From the NCBI GenBank assembly GCA_947166705.1, contig CAMVFE010000003.1, positions 24,259-88,258 on the forward strand: 64,000 nucleotides of DNA. The letters run 5' to 3'. A program made the translations under genes and the position numbers. Under the pieces are notes generated by a model. The model was not told the DNA's origin. It searched no databases and saw only the letters and a list, made by a program, of their open reading frames with translations. This document shows positions 1 through 8,818 of this stretch, piece by piece; position 1 is the stretch's first letter; every line of letters starts with the position of its first letter. Source of the stretch: an uncultured Clostridia bacterium (GTDB lineage: Bacteria > Bacillota > Clostridia > Christensenellales > Aristaeellaceae).

Positions 1-1
1 G

Positions 2-790
2 AAGAAGACCTACAAGAACCTGAAGCTGGACTGCCTGATCACCCTGGGCGGCAACGGGACCCACAAAACTGCCAATCTGCTCAGCCAGGAAGGGCTGAAT
101 ATCATCGGCCTTCCCAAAACCATTGACAACGATATCTACGGTACGGATTTCACCTTCGGTTTCCATACGGCGATTGATATCGCGACGGAATGCATTGACC
201 GCCTTCACACAACCGCCGCCAGCCACGGCCGCTGCATCGTGGTCGAAATCATGGGCAACAAGGCCGGCTGGCTGACGCTGTACTCCGGCGTTGCCGGCGG
301 CGCGGATGTGATCCTGATCCCGGAAATTCCCTACACCATGGACAAGGTGGTCGAGATCGTCAGGCGGCGCGCAGACAACAACAAAGGCTTCACCATCCTC
401 GCCGTGGCCGAGGGCGCCATGGAGCTGGAGGAATCCAAGATGAAGAAGAAGGAGCGGGAAAGCAAACGCGCCGCGGAGCATTTCTCCTCCAGCGCCTATG
501 TGGCCGCGCAGCTTCAGGAGCTGGTCGGGGTGGAAGCCCGCAGCGTCGTCCCCGGGCACATCCAGCGCGGCGGAACGCCCAGCGCTTATGACCGCGTGCT
601 TTCCACCGAATTCGGCGTGCACGCGGCGGAGCTGATCCGGGACGATATCTACGGCGTCACGGTCGCCCTGAAGGGCAACACGATCACCCACAACGCGCTG
701 AAGGACATCGCCGGCATCGCGAAGCCGGTTCCCATGGATGATCCCATGATCTCCACCGCCCGCAACATCGGCATCTCCTTCGGAGACTGA
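2..790 (+). CDS. pfkA: 6-phosphofructokinase, 5'-truncated by the window edge
   Basis: This is the C-terminal part of a phosphofructokinase that phosphorylates fructose 6-phosphate in glycolysis. The frame is open from base 2. Visible motifs are LGGNGT (phosphoryl-donor loop), PKTIDNDI with the catalytic Asp of TIDND, the substrate segment EIMGNKAGW, and the C-terminal PGHIQRGGTPSAYDR. The Lys in PKTIDND together with Gly in the GGNG loop fits the group of PFK enzymes with mixed history of ATP or PPi use; the donor cannot be settled from this fragment. GGNGT rather than GGDGS is a small departure from the E. coli type. The first roughly 80-100 residues lie outside the window. Fructose-bisphosphate aldolase, the next glycolytic step, is encoded at 13312 in a separate unit. 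Confidence 0.93.
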   Translation, partial: KKTYKNLKLDCLITLGGNGTHKTANLLSQEGLNIIGLPKTIDNDIYGTDFTFGFHTAIDIATECIDRLHTTAASHGRCIVVEIMGNKAGWLTLYSGVAGGADVILIPEIPYTMDKVVEIVRRRADNNKGFTILAVAEGAMELEESKMKKKERESKRAAEHFSSSAYVAAQLQELVGVEARSVVPGHIQRGGTPSAYDRVLSTEFGVHAAELIRDDIYGVTVALKGNTITHNALKDIAGIAKPVPMDDPMISTARNIGISFGD

Positions 791-820
791 CAGGAGTTTT
801 TTAAAGCGCAACAGGAAACC

Positions 821-847
821 GGGGCGCATTACTGCGCCCCGCCTTTC
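821..847. terminator. Convergent terminator between pfkA and the TIR gene
   Basis: GGGGCGCA and TGCGCCCC form an 8-bp perfect stem with a TTAC loop, followed on the plus strand by GCCTTTCTG. The stem overlaps the stop codon of the minus-strand TIR gene, so one hairpin probably serves both converging transcripts. The T-tract is short on either strand. Confidence 0.55.
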
Positions 848-2280
848 TGTTCTGCCAGGATTCTTTCAACATCCTCCGCTGCCCTTTTGCTTCCCGCCTC
901 TGCAGCCCTCTGGTACCACTCCAGCGCCAGATTGCCGACTCCATATCCGTTTTCAATGCACCAGGCCAGCTGCCGCATTCCGTCCGGGTCTCCTGTTTCC
1001 GCAACTTTTCTGTACCATTTATAAGCTTCCTGAGGGTTTTCCTCCGTGCCCATCGCATTCTGATACATCAGTGCTACATTAAACATACCGATGGCAACCC
1101 CTTTATCGGCCAGCACCCGGTTCCAGTGAAATGCCTTCCGAAGGTCCGCTTCCACGCCTATTCCGTCGCGATAGCACAGCGCGGTGCGAAGAGTACCGAA
1201 CACATCTCCTGCGTTTGCGGCTTTCAGATACCATTCAAAAGCCTTCGCCGGATCCTTCTCCACGCCGAATCCGTCCGTATAGCATTCTCCGATATAGGCC
1301 ATGGCCAAAGCGCTGCCTCTCTCCGCCGCTTTCAGATACCAGGAAACCGCTTCCTCCCGGTTGAGCTCGGTGCCTTTTCCGGTGTAGTAACATTCCGCAG
1401 CCGCAAGCATACATTCCACATTTCCTGCCTCAGCGCTTTTCAGATACCAGTAAAACGCTTTTTCAAAATCCTGTTCGACACCCCATCCTTCGTCGTAGCA
1501 GTCGCCCGCCAGAAGCATCGCCTCATCGTTGCCCTCTTCGGCGGAAGCCAGAAGAATGCTGACATGCTCCGGTTTCACTGTTTTTTCCAGATCGGCATAT
1601 CCGGGTCCGGCATTTCTGAACATGGAGACAACCGCCGTTCCGTAGTTTTTATAAGTAAGCTCTCTGTTTTTTTCTTCCGCCATATAATTGCTGACCGCCA
1701 GCGCCGTCACCACGCTCACCACCGCCAGCGCCGCCGCTCCGGCGGACAGGCCGATCGTCAGCCTCCGTTTCCTGGCCCGGTCCACCAGCCGGTTGAAGCG
1801 GATGTCCAGCAGGATGGACGCGACCTTCAGGAAAGCCTTGTTCTTCCCAATTTCCTGAACATTGACGCCCAGCAGCTCGTCCCCTTCCTTCTCCTTCAGG
1901 GCCGGCGGAAAGCATTCCAGTCCGGTGTTTTCGCTGAAGGGTTCTCCGGAAACGATGAAGGGAATAATCCGGTTCGCGCGTCCCAGGGACATAAAATACT
2001 GTATTTCCGCATTCACCCATTTTGAAGCCGCGCTGGCCGGGGAACAGATCACGATCAGGTACCGGGATCTGTCCAGCTCCCGGTTCAGCGAAGCCTGCAG
2101 CTCAGCCCCGGCCAGATCGGTCTGATCCCGAAAGATCCTGAGCTTCCCGCTCTCCTGTCTTTCGCGGGCAGCGCTCCGGGGAATGGAATACCCCTCCAGC
2201 TTTCTCTGAATCCACCGGCCCCATGCCAGGTCCCGGTGGCTGTAGCTGATAAACGCGTCAAAGGCATATTCCTCACCCAT
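829..2280 (-). CDS. TIR domain - transmembrane - Sel1 repeat protein
   Basis: This predicted 483-residue protein begins with a TIR domain (about residues 5-155: FDAFISYSHRD, RIFRDQTDL, YLIVICSPASAASKWVNAEI). The acidic residue in the SxWxxxE position (Glu92) that NAD-cleaving TIR domains use is kept. One membrane helix follows (about 174-196). Roughly six Sel1-like repeats fill residues 250-480 (GxGxxxNxxxAxxWYxKAAxxG pattern). The start at 2280 is chosen because GGAGGG lies 8 bases upstream; the longer frame to 2322 has no such site. The start overlaps the stop of the upstream RyR gene by 8 bases, so it is the last gene of a three-gene operon. TIR domains are known as NADases or adaptors in bacterial immunity; Sel1 repeats are protein-protein scaffolds. 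Here I infer an effector or adaptor anchored in the membrane with both domains probably cytoplasmic-side or split across it. Confidence 0.88.
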   Translation of the reverse strand: MGEEYAFDAFISYSHRDLAWGRWIQRKLEGYSIPRSAARERQESGKLRIFRDQTDLAGAELQASLNRELDRSRYLIVICSPASAASKWVNAEIQYFMSLGRANRIIPFIVSGEPFSENTGLECFPPALKEKEGDELLGVNVQEIGKNKAFLKVASILLDIRFNRLVDRARKRRLTIGLSAGAAALAVVSVVTALAVSNYMAEEKNRELTYKNYGTAVVSMFRNAGPGYADLEKTVKPEHVSILLASAEEGNDEAMLLAGDCYDEGWGVEQDFEKAFYWYLKSAEAGNVECMLAAAECYYTGKGTELNREEAVSWYLKAAERGSALAMAYIGECYTDGFGVEKDPAKAFEWYLKAANAGDVFGTLRTALCYRDGIGVEADLRKAFHWNRVLADKGVAIGMFNVALMYQNAMGTEENPQEAYKWYRKVAETGDPDGMRQLAWCIENGYGVGNLALEWYQRAAEAGSKRAAEDVERILAEQKGGAQ

Positions 2281-4144
2281 CGGTTTTTCCCTCCGCCAGG
2301 CGCTTCTGTGCCGCCAGAACATCTGAAAGCATCAGCACATTGTTCCGGTCCATCTGCTTGTAATCCACATGTCCGCCGGTGACCTCATTCTCCTTCCGCG
2401 ACAGCTTGTCCAGCTCCTCCCAGGGGATGAGGCAGGCCTGCAGGCGCTCCTGCGGATCCTTCCCGATCCGGAAGCCTGGCCCGGCTCCCTGTCTGTATGC
2501 CTCCGCCCGCCGGTTCCATACCTCCGGAGGCATCGGCGCGTATCCGGACACGTAGTGGAACGCGCACCAGCGAAGGTGCTCCGTAACGGCCAGGTTTTCG
2601 AGCGTTTCTCCTTCCGGCGGCCATTCTCCCGCAAGCACTTCCTCCGCCGTCTTTCCCGCCGCCCTCATCACCGCGGGATAAAAATCCGCGCAGGCGCGGG
2701 AGCTCTGCCGGCTGAAGTAATCGCATTTCCGCCATTCCTGAATCGCGCTGAGCTCCGTTCCCCTTTCCCTGCAGTAGGTATAATGAACCTGAATGGCCAT
2801 GGCGTCGATCTCTTCCGGATCCATGCCTTCGCTGTCAAGAAAGTGGGCGTTCCTGATCTCATGGCGGTTTTGATCCAGCCAGTAAAAGCCCTCCCTGCTG
2901 GCATGCATGATCAGCGGCATTTTCTTCTTCCAGGGCAGCCAGGCCGACAGGTCCTCCGCCATCTCATGGTTCTTTTCATCGCTGCCCGTGCACAGCACAA
3001 TCATGCTGATCCGGCCGCTGTTCTCCTCCAGAAAGGAATAGAATGCGTCTGCGGCGCCGTCGATCCCGTGGAACCGGATATCGTAGGCGGCCATCATGGG
3101 ATGCTCATGCAGAAAGCCGTTCTGGGCGCCGGGATCAAAGATGTCCACCCGGAACCTGCTGCCGCAGAACTGCCCGTTCAGGACCAGCTGGGAAAGAACG
3201 GCCCTGCCCAGGCGGCCGAAGCCGAGGATCACCGCGTGAAAATCGTCCAGGGCCTGCCCGTGCGCGTCAAATCGGATCAGGCTGCAGGGCGGATGCTCCC
3301 GGAGCATCAGCCTGGCCGTCAGTTCATAATCGTCAAAAGCGTATACGCTGCCGTAGCCCTCTTCGCCCATCGCCTGCAGCAGGGCGGCTTCATCCCCGTT
3401 TCCCCTTGCGAGCAGGCTCGTCTGTTCGGGACGGACGCCGGTTTCGGTCAGGGACGCCAGCAGCGCCCCGGCATATTCCAGGTTTTTCCGGCTGTCCTCA
3501 TGCAGCGCTGCAAGCTCTATTTTCCGTTTTCCCGGCCTGATGCTGAGCTGCCTGAGAAAACGGGCGCTGCCCGCCAGGGCATCCGGTCCCTTTTCAATCA
3601 CGGCGCCGAAGGAGTGGACGGCGCTTTCAAGGGATGTGTTGTATTCCTGGTCCACAAATACCACGGAGCGGCGCTTCTCCCTGGCCATGCGCCGGCCGTA
3701 AGCCACGGAGTGGGAGTTGACCCCGTAAATCAGCAGCAGCGTGCCCCTGCGCAGCAGCGTCACCCGGATGGATCGAAGGAGCTTCTCCCCCAGGGTCGCG
3801 ATGGCGGCGCTGGCCATCACATAGAACCCCAGGAAATGGCCCAGCCAGAAGAACGCCATCGCGGCCGGGTACTGAAAGAGCGGAGCGGCCTGAACCGAAC
3901 CCAGGTCGTTGATGCCTGCAAACATCCGGCACAGGGCCATCATCGCCCGGATCAGGGAAGCCGGATTAAAGCCGTAGCACCAGGCGTATCCATGTCCGTA
4001 AAAAACCGATCCGATCACCATCGCCGCTATCAGCGCGTACCGGTTCAGCTGGCGGCGGAATGCGCTGTCCACGGCCAGGTTCAGGATAGCCGCCGCAAAA
4101 AGCGCAGCCAGCGTCAATATCATCGCGATGGAGGAAATCATCAT
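2273..4144 (-). CDS. Membrane protein with tandem Rossmann (TrkA-N-like) folds and RyR-like C-terminus
   Basis: The 623-residue product has three to four predicted membrane helices in the first 120 residues. A Rossmann-like start follows at about 137-146 (LLLIYGVNSHS) and a second, canonical one at about 305-313 (VILGFGRLG, GxGxxG), as in TrkA-N/RCK NAD-binding domains. The C-terminal part (about 521-605: TEHLRWCAFHYVSGY, CLIPWEELD, DYKQMDRNNV) resembles the RyR (ryanodine receptor repeat) domain, with an insertion between its halves. It starts by ATGA overlap with the upstream channel gene and has AAGGAG 7 bases before the ATG; the second codon is also ATG. RyR domains are reported in predicted prokaryotic nucleotide-linked conflict systems. 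I infer a membrane-bound nucleotide sensor paired with the channel encoded just upstream. A plain K+ uptake regulator is the main alternative. Confidence 0.85.
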   Translation of the reverse strand: MMISSIAMILTLAALFAAAILNLAVDSAFRRQLNRYALIAAMVIGSVFYGHGYAWCYGFNPASLIRAMMALCRMFAGINDLGSVQAAPLFQYPAAMAFFWLGHFLGFYVMASAAIATLGEKLLRSIRVTLLRRGTLLLIYGVNSHSVAYGRRMAREKRRSVVFVDQEYNTSLESAVHSFGAVIEKGPDALAGSARFLRQLSIRPGKRKIELAALHEDSRKNLEYAGALLASLTETGVRPEQTSLLARGNGDEAALLQAMGEEGYGSVYAFDDYELTARLMLREHPPCSLIRFDAHGQALDDFHAVILGFGRLGRAVLSQLVLNGQFCGSRFRVDIFDPGAQNGFLHEHPMMAAYDIRFHGIDGAADAFYSFLEENSGRISMIVLCTGSDEKNHEMAEDLSAWLPWKKKMPLIMHASREGFYWLDQNRHEIRNAHFLDSEGMDPEEIDAMAIQVHYTYCRERGTELSAIQEWRKCDYFSRQSSRACADFYPAVMRAAGKTAEEVLAGEWPPEGETLENLAVTEHLRWCAFHYVSGYAPMPPEVWNRRAEAYRQGAGPGFRIGKDPQERLQACLIPWEELDKLSRKENEVTGGHVDYKQMDRNNVLMLSDVLAAQKRLAEGKTDG

Positions 4145-5694
4145 TCCCGCGCTCCTTCTTCCTTCAGCATCCCGATCTGGATCCAGGCGTTATCGTCCTT
4201 TTCCCGGTCCTCCGGGGACAGTTCCTCATACGGCGCCAGGCAGGGATGCGTCCTTTCCGCGCTGCTTCTTTCCGATCCCCGCCGCCAGTTGTACATCAGG
4301 TGAAAGCGCATCCAGCGCTCATGCTCGTTCCTGCGGAATGCCTCCCGGTCTTCCGCCTTTTCCCATCTTTCCGCGGCTTCCTTCAGAATTTCGGGCGTCA
4401 GTTCCCTTACATCCCTTTCAGGCAGGAGCAGCCTGACCTTGGTCATCAGGTGATCTGCGGAAGCCCGGTTGGATGCTTTCAGAAAAGGGGAAAGCTCCTC
4501 CCATCGCGGTCCGCCGCCCGTCTCCCGGCAGTAAAGGGTGTGAAGCATCCGGGCTCTCCGGTCCAGGCCGCCGCGCAGCACGCTGCTCCCGGTAAACACT
4601 TCCGCCGGCTTTCCGAAGGCGGTTACGGGCGCCGCCGCGTCCTGCGCCGCCGCGAACGCCCTTCCGCGGAAGGGATAATACCGGATCAGGCTTTCCGCCA
4701 CCTCCCGGTTTTTCTCCTCCGATTCCCCGCAGAAGATTACCCGGTCCGCCAGCGACGGAAGCTCCGGGCTTTCGTTCCACGCCCCGGCATGAAAAACCAG
4801 CCGGTCTCCCGCGGATTCCCTGCCGAAAGCCCTGAGCAGTTCGGGATGAAGACGGCGGTACGCGTCCCAGCTGCCGAACACGTGGTAGGATGCGCTTTGA
4901 AAAGGAACCCTGCAGTTGATCAGCAGCGCCTCGCTGAGAAGCTCGCGGGCCAGTTCCCCGTCCCCCGCGATCAGCACGGTCCTCTCCTCCGGCCGGATCG
5001 GCCATTTCTGCCAGTAGGCCCGCGCCGTGCAGGAAGCCGCGCGGAAGAAGCGGACATCCGGAAGCTCGTCCGTTTCCGTTCCGATGCAACAGATTTCCGC
5101 CCGCGTCTTCTGAAGCTTCCTGGCTTCTGCCAGATTATCCGAAGCGTTCTTCCCCGTCAGAAAGCAGATTTTTCCGCCCTGCCCGCCTGTCCGGGAAAGA
5201 ATATCCGATATATCTTCCGAAAAGCAGAAGGTGCGCCGGGGACGAAAGGGGGCGCCCGCCGGTTTTCTGTCTTCCGATGTCCGGCAGAATACGGCGCATG
5301 CCGCGGGATCCGAGCGGATCAGGTCCCTGGCCAGCGTCTCGGAGGATTCATTCAGTTCTGAAAAGAGATAGCACTTGTTCCGGCGCAGAGCGGACAGGCG
5401 GATCGCCGGAACCGTACGGCTGCGCAGAAAAGTGAATGCAGCGTTGAAAAAAGCGGCCAGAACGCCGAAGCTCGTCAGAACAAAGACCGTTCCGACAATC
5501 CGCCCTGCGGGGGATTGTGGAACAAGGTCCCCGTATCCGACGGTCGTCAGGGTGACGAGCGAGTACCAGATCGCGTCGCCGAAGCTCCGGATGCCCGTCT
5601 GGGCTTCTCCCCGCTCCGCGGCCACGAGCAGCGCAAGCAGCGTAAAATAGGCAGCAAGCCCTGTCAGGATCAGGATCGCACCGCGTCTTTTCAT
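4141..5694 (-). CDS. 2-TM potassium-channel-like protein with RCK-like region and RyR domain
   Basis: The 517-residue protein starts with a two-helix pore module: TM1 about residues 8-25, pore loop with the K+ selectivity filter TVGYGD at 51-56, TM2 about 64-88. A cytoplasmic region of about 340 residues follows with Rossmann-like strands (NKCYLFSELNES, VLIAGDGELARELL with GxGxxA, VIFCGESEEKNREVAE). The C-terminus is a clear RyR domain (about 450-510: NEHERWMRFHLMYNW, THPCLAPYEELSPEDREKDD). The filter and both helices look intact, so ion conduction is plausible. It is the first gene of the operon with the two downstream genes (ATGA overlap). A spacer of only 51 bases separates it from the c-di-GMP phosphodiesterase gene upstream, so it may be transcribed with that. 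What opens the channel is unknown; a nucleotide ligand is my inference. Confidence 0.9.
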   Translation of the reverse strand: MKRRGAILILTGLAAYFTLLALLVAAERGEAQTGIRSFGDAIWYSLVTLTTVGYGDLVPQSPAGRIVGTVFVLTSFGVLAAFFNAAFTFLRSRTVPAIRLSALRRNKCYLFSELNESSETLARDLIRSDPAACAVFCRTSEDRKPAGAPFRPRRTFCFSEDISDILSRTGGQGGKICFLTGKNASDNLAEARKLQKTRAEICCIGTETDELPDVRFFRAASCTARAYWQKWPIRPEERTVLIAGDGELARELLSEALLINCRVPFQSASYHVFGSWDAYRRLHPELLRAFGRESAGDRLVFHAGAWNESPELPSLADRVIFCGESEEKNREVAESLIRYYPFRGRAFAAAQDAAAPVTAFGKPAEVFTGSSVLRGGLDRRARMLHTLYCRETGGGPRWEELSPFLKASNRASADHLMTKVRLLLPERDVRELTPEILKEAAERWEKAEDREAFRRNEHERWMRFHLMYNWRRGSERSSAERTHPCLAPYEELSPEDREKDDNAWIQIGMLKEEGARE

Positions 5695-5745
5695 CTGCTT
5701 TTCTCCCCTCTCTCCGAAAAGGTGCCGTCCCCGGGTTTTCCCTGT

Positions 5746-8628
5746 TCATTCGGATGTGGCGGCAGAAAAGGTAATGATGCACTGCATGCCCTGTTCCTGT
5801 TCATCGATCCGGCTGAAGCGTACATGGCATTTCACGCTCCGGCCGTTCCCCGGGCGGACGGTATACAGGCCGTTGCAGGCGCTGATATTTTCTTCCGTCT
5901 CCATCGCCTGCTGAATCGATCGTCCCATCCGGTCCGTCACGGAAACCGCGCCGGTTTTAAGTCCTTCGACGAACGCATCCCGGCCGATGCCCAGCGCTTC
6001 ATCAAGCCCGTAGCAGCCCACCTCCGTGTTCTCCAGGCTCTTCACGCTCCGCAGGAAAAGAATGCAGTCCGTGGAATACTGCTGCAGCAGCTTCATCCTG
6101 TTCCGCAGGGTCATGACCTCCGTAATGTCCACAATCACGGACTGCCAGCAAAGCTCCCCGTACTGATCCGTGATCCGGCTCTGGTCCATCACATAGCGGT
6201 AGCTCCCGTCCCTGCAGCGGATCCGGTACGGGCTCAGCCGGTCCCGTTTTCCTTCCGCGATTTCCTGCGATTCAAGCCGTACGCGAGGCAGATCCTCCGG
6301 ATGAATCATCCGGGCCAGCTGATTGTCGTATCGGTTCCGAATGTCCTCGCGGGTGTATCCGAGCATTTTCAGCATGGTCTGGCTGACATAAAGCAGTTCA
6401 TAGCCTTCCGTGACCCGCGCGCGGTAGTAGCCTCCGGGCAGGTCCACGCTGATATACTGCAGCTCCGTCATGTCCCTGCAGCTTCCGTAAAAAATCCGGC
6501 GGCCGTTCTGTTCATGCAGGTAGTAGACATGGAGCTGCATCCAGAAAATGGAGCCGTTCGGCTTATAGATCCTGATCATTGTTCCTGCTCCGTTGATCCG
6601 GTCCTGCTCCGCCTCCCGCAGCATGTCAAAGAATTTCGGCCGGTCCTCCGGATGGAAGAACTGCTGAATATGGTATCTTCTTTCTTCCAGCACTTCCGTC
6701 TTCAGCCCTACCAGCTCCACAAACTGCTGGTTGAACCGCTCGATGTCCACGTCCTCCCCGTTCAGGCTGTAGAAGGCCACGGGGCCCAGGATATTGTTCA
6801 GCATCGCGTCGGAATAAATTTCCTCATCCAGGAATTCCCGGGTATGGATCTGCTGGTTCCGCTGCAGCACGATCCCCTGATAATCCACCTTCTGCGGATT
6901 CTGAAGGATTGTCTCGAAGCTTTCCTTCGGCATCGGCTGGTAGTAATAGAACCCCTGAATATACCGGCATCCCATATCCTTGAGGAAGCGGACCAGCTCC
7001 CTGGTTTCCACGCCTTCGACGATAACGGGGGTCGCCAGGGATTTGGTCATGCTGATCACTGACTCGAGGATATTGACGCCCCTGCGCTCCTCGCCGATGG
7101 AGAAGCGGAGAAACTGGGCGTCCAGCTTGATGGCGTCCAGGGAGATATTCCGCAGCATGTTCAGGGAAGAATAGCCGCTTCCGAAATCATCCATCAGAAC
7201 CTGAAAGCCGCGTTTCCTCAGATCTGTGATCATGTCCCGGACGGTCCGGGAGTCATCCACGTAGGCTGATTCCGTAATCTCGACCTTCAGCATGCCCGTG
7301 GAAAGCCCGTATTCCGCGGTCAGCCCCGAGAGGATCTCGGGAACGTTCATGGAGAAAAGGTCCACCCGGCTCACGTTCACTGAAACGGGAACAGGTCTGA
7401 TGCCGCGGTCTTTCAGCGATTTGAGCCAGCTGCACACCTGTTCCCAGATCCTGATATCCAGGTTCGTCACGACGCCGTATTTTTCCAGGACGGGAACAAA
7501 GGCCATCGGGGGCACGGTCGTCCCGTCCGGCCGTTCCCACCTGGCCAGGGATTCCGCGCCTACAATTCTCTCGGTGATGACGTTCACCTGAGGCTGAAGG
7601 TAGAACTGGATCTCCCCGCGTTCCATGGCGCTGTTGAAATCGGCGAGCATCTTGAATTCCTCAACATGCCGCTCATGGATCTCCGGATCGTATACCCGGA
7701 TATGGCGCTGAAGGTCATCCTTGATCTCTTCCGCCGCGAGAGCAGCCCGATTGAACAGTTCCACGGCGCCAAGGCCGGAGTCGTCCACGATGCAGATTCC
7801 CAGAATGGGATAGAAGCCGCGCGTACCGGAGAGGCTTTCAATCTCCTGCCGGAGGCAGGTGAAAAGCCTTTCGATCCTTTCCCGGTCGAAGGGAATGCAA
7901 AGCCCGTAGTCATCCTGCCCGCGGTAGCAGGAATAGCCCTTCACTTCGGCGGCTTCCTCATGCAGGATTTCTCCGAACCGGATCAGAAGCCTGTCCGCCT
8001 TTTCCTGCCCGTTCAGCTCCTTGAACAGCCTGTAGTGCTTCACATCCACCGCGATCATGCACCAGGGGCCCTGCGAGCGGCTCAGAAGCTCGTCGCACAG
8101 GGAGAGGAAGCTGTTCTCGTGCATCATATCCGGCATCAGCCCGCGGATGCGTTCCTGGGAGACCTTCTCGTCCGTTTTCTTCCGGCCTTCCCGGTTTTCA
8201 ATATCCTTCACGTCGTACAGGTACAGCAGGATATCCTGCGCTTCCATCCCGCACGCCGCGCCGCTGATCATCAGATGCCTCATCAGGTGCCAGGCTCCGT
8301 CCAGCGCAAGGTAACGGATATCCGCCGTCAGGACGCCCGCCGGAGACGCCGCTTTCATCCGCTCCGTCATCGTGCTTCCGTCCATCAGCTCCCTGTGCAG
8401 CCGCTGGTCATCCGGATGAACCAGATGCACGGAGACGTATTCCACAAGCCGCTGATAGGAATTGTTCAGCACAGGCGCGAAAAACTTACCGTCCGTATGG
8501 TAGCGGGACTCGTAGGTCCCGTCCTCCAGATGGAAAACCATCAGCTCATCGTACGGAGTAAACCGGAGCTTTTCAGGCAGCTGATTCAGAGGAGAAGAAA
8601 AAATGATCTGATCAAGCATGGACGTCAT
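5746..8628 (-). CDS. GGDEF (degenerate)-EAL-PAS-PAS cyclic di-GMP phosphodiesterase
   Basis: A 960-residue soluble signalling protein. A PAS-like N-terminus (about 20-140) is followed by a GGDEF-type fold (about 160-315) whose signature has become GQDDY at 237-241, so it should not make c-di-GMP. The EAL domain (about 325-575) keeps the residues needed for hydrolysis: AESLARWE at 358, NVSR, EITES, DDFGSGYSS at 480, KLD at 501 and EGVET at 538. Two PAS/PAC modules lie C-terminal to EAL (about 620-725 and 735-855, FHPEDRPKF and IHPEDLPRV), an order reversed from the common PAS-GGDEF-EAL layout. I infer c-di-GMP hydrolysis to pGpG tuned by PAS ligands. The start has GGAGG 7 bases upstream. The gene lies 51 bases upstream of the channel-RyR-TIR operon on the same strand. 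Confidence 0.9.
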   Translation of the reverse strand: MTSMLDQIIFSSPLNQLPEKLRFTPYDELMVFHLEDGTYESRYHTDGKFFAPVLNNSYQRLVEYVSVHLVHPDDQRLHRELMDGSTMTERMKAASPAGVLTADIRYLALDGAWHLMRHLMISGAACGMEAQDILLYLYDVKDIENREGRKKTDEKVSQERIRGLMPDMMHENSFLSLCDELLSRSQGPWCMIAVDVKHYRLFKELNGQEKADRLLIRFGEILHEEAAEVKGYSCYRGQDDYGLCIPFDRERIERLFTCLRQEIESLSGTRGFYPILGICIVDDSGLGAVELFNRAALAAEEIKDDLQRHIRVYDPEIHERHVEEFKMLADFNSAMERGEIQFYLQPQVNVITERIVGAESLARWERPDGTTVPPMAFVPVLEKYGVVTNLDIRIWEQVCSWLKSLKDRGIRPVPVSVNVSRVDLFSMNVPEILSGLTAEYGLSTGMLKVEITESAYVDDSRTVRDMITDLRKRGFQVLMDDFGSGYSSLNMLRNISLDAIKLDAQFLRFSIGEERRGVNILESVISMTKSLATPVIVEGVETRELVRFLKDMGCRYIQGFYYYQPMPKESFETILQNPQKVDYQGIVLQRNQQIHTREFLDEEIYSDAMLNNILGPVAFYSLNGEDVDIERFNQQFVELVGLKTEVLEERRYHIQQFFHPEDRPKFFDMLREAEQDRINGAGTMIRIYKPNGSIFWMQLHVYYLHEQNGRRIFYGSCRDMTELQYISVDLPGGYYRARVTEGYELLYVSQTMLKMLGYTREDIRNRYDNQLARMIHPEDLPRVRLESQEIAEGKRDRLSPYRIRCRDGSYRYVMDQSRITDQYGELCWQSVIVDITEVMTLRNRMKLLQQYSTDCILFLRSVKSLENTEVGCYGLDEALGIGRDAFVEGLKTGAVSVTDRMGRSIQQAMETEENISACNGLYTVRPGNGRSVKCHVRFSRIDEQEQGMQCIITFSAATSE

Positions 8629-8715
8629 TCTTTCCCCTCCTTCCCTGTATATTTTGTAAAAATGTCTGTCCCGCGCCTGCCGCCGGACTGTTGAGCAATG
8701 AGCTTCCGCAGTCTT

Positions 8716-8744
8716 AATATAGCAGACTTTTCCTTTCCCTGCAA
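8716..8744 (-). promoter_or_regulatory. Promoter for the EAL-PAS gene
   Basis: On the minus strand TTGCAG, 17 bases, then TATATT preceded by TGC (extended -10). The predicted start of transcription leaves a leader of about 80 bases. The first half of the 190-base gap to the ArsC-like gene shows nothing else clear. Confidence 0.5.
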
Positions 8745-8818
8745 CCTTTTCGGGGCGGCTGCCGTGCCGCGGGTCCTTCCCGGGGCGCTTCCTGCCGTTT
8801 CAGGGAAAATCATCTTCT

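Noticed and set aside
2369..4303. Long open frame of 644 codons on the plus strand
   Set aside because: It is antisense to the Rossmann-RyR gene, rich in Arg/Pro/His as expected from a GC-rich shadow, has no ribosome site and no recognisable domain.
5515..7062. Long plus-strand frame opposite the EAL-PAS gene
   Set aside because: Shadow of a well-supported coding sequence; composition is typical of antisense frames here.
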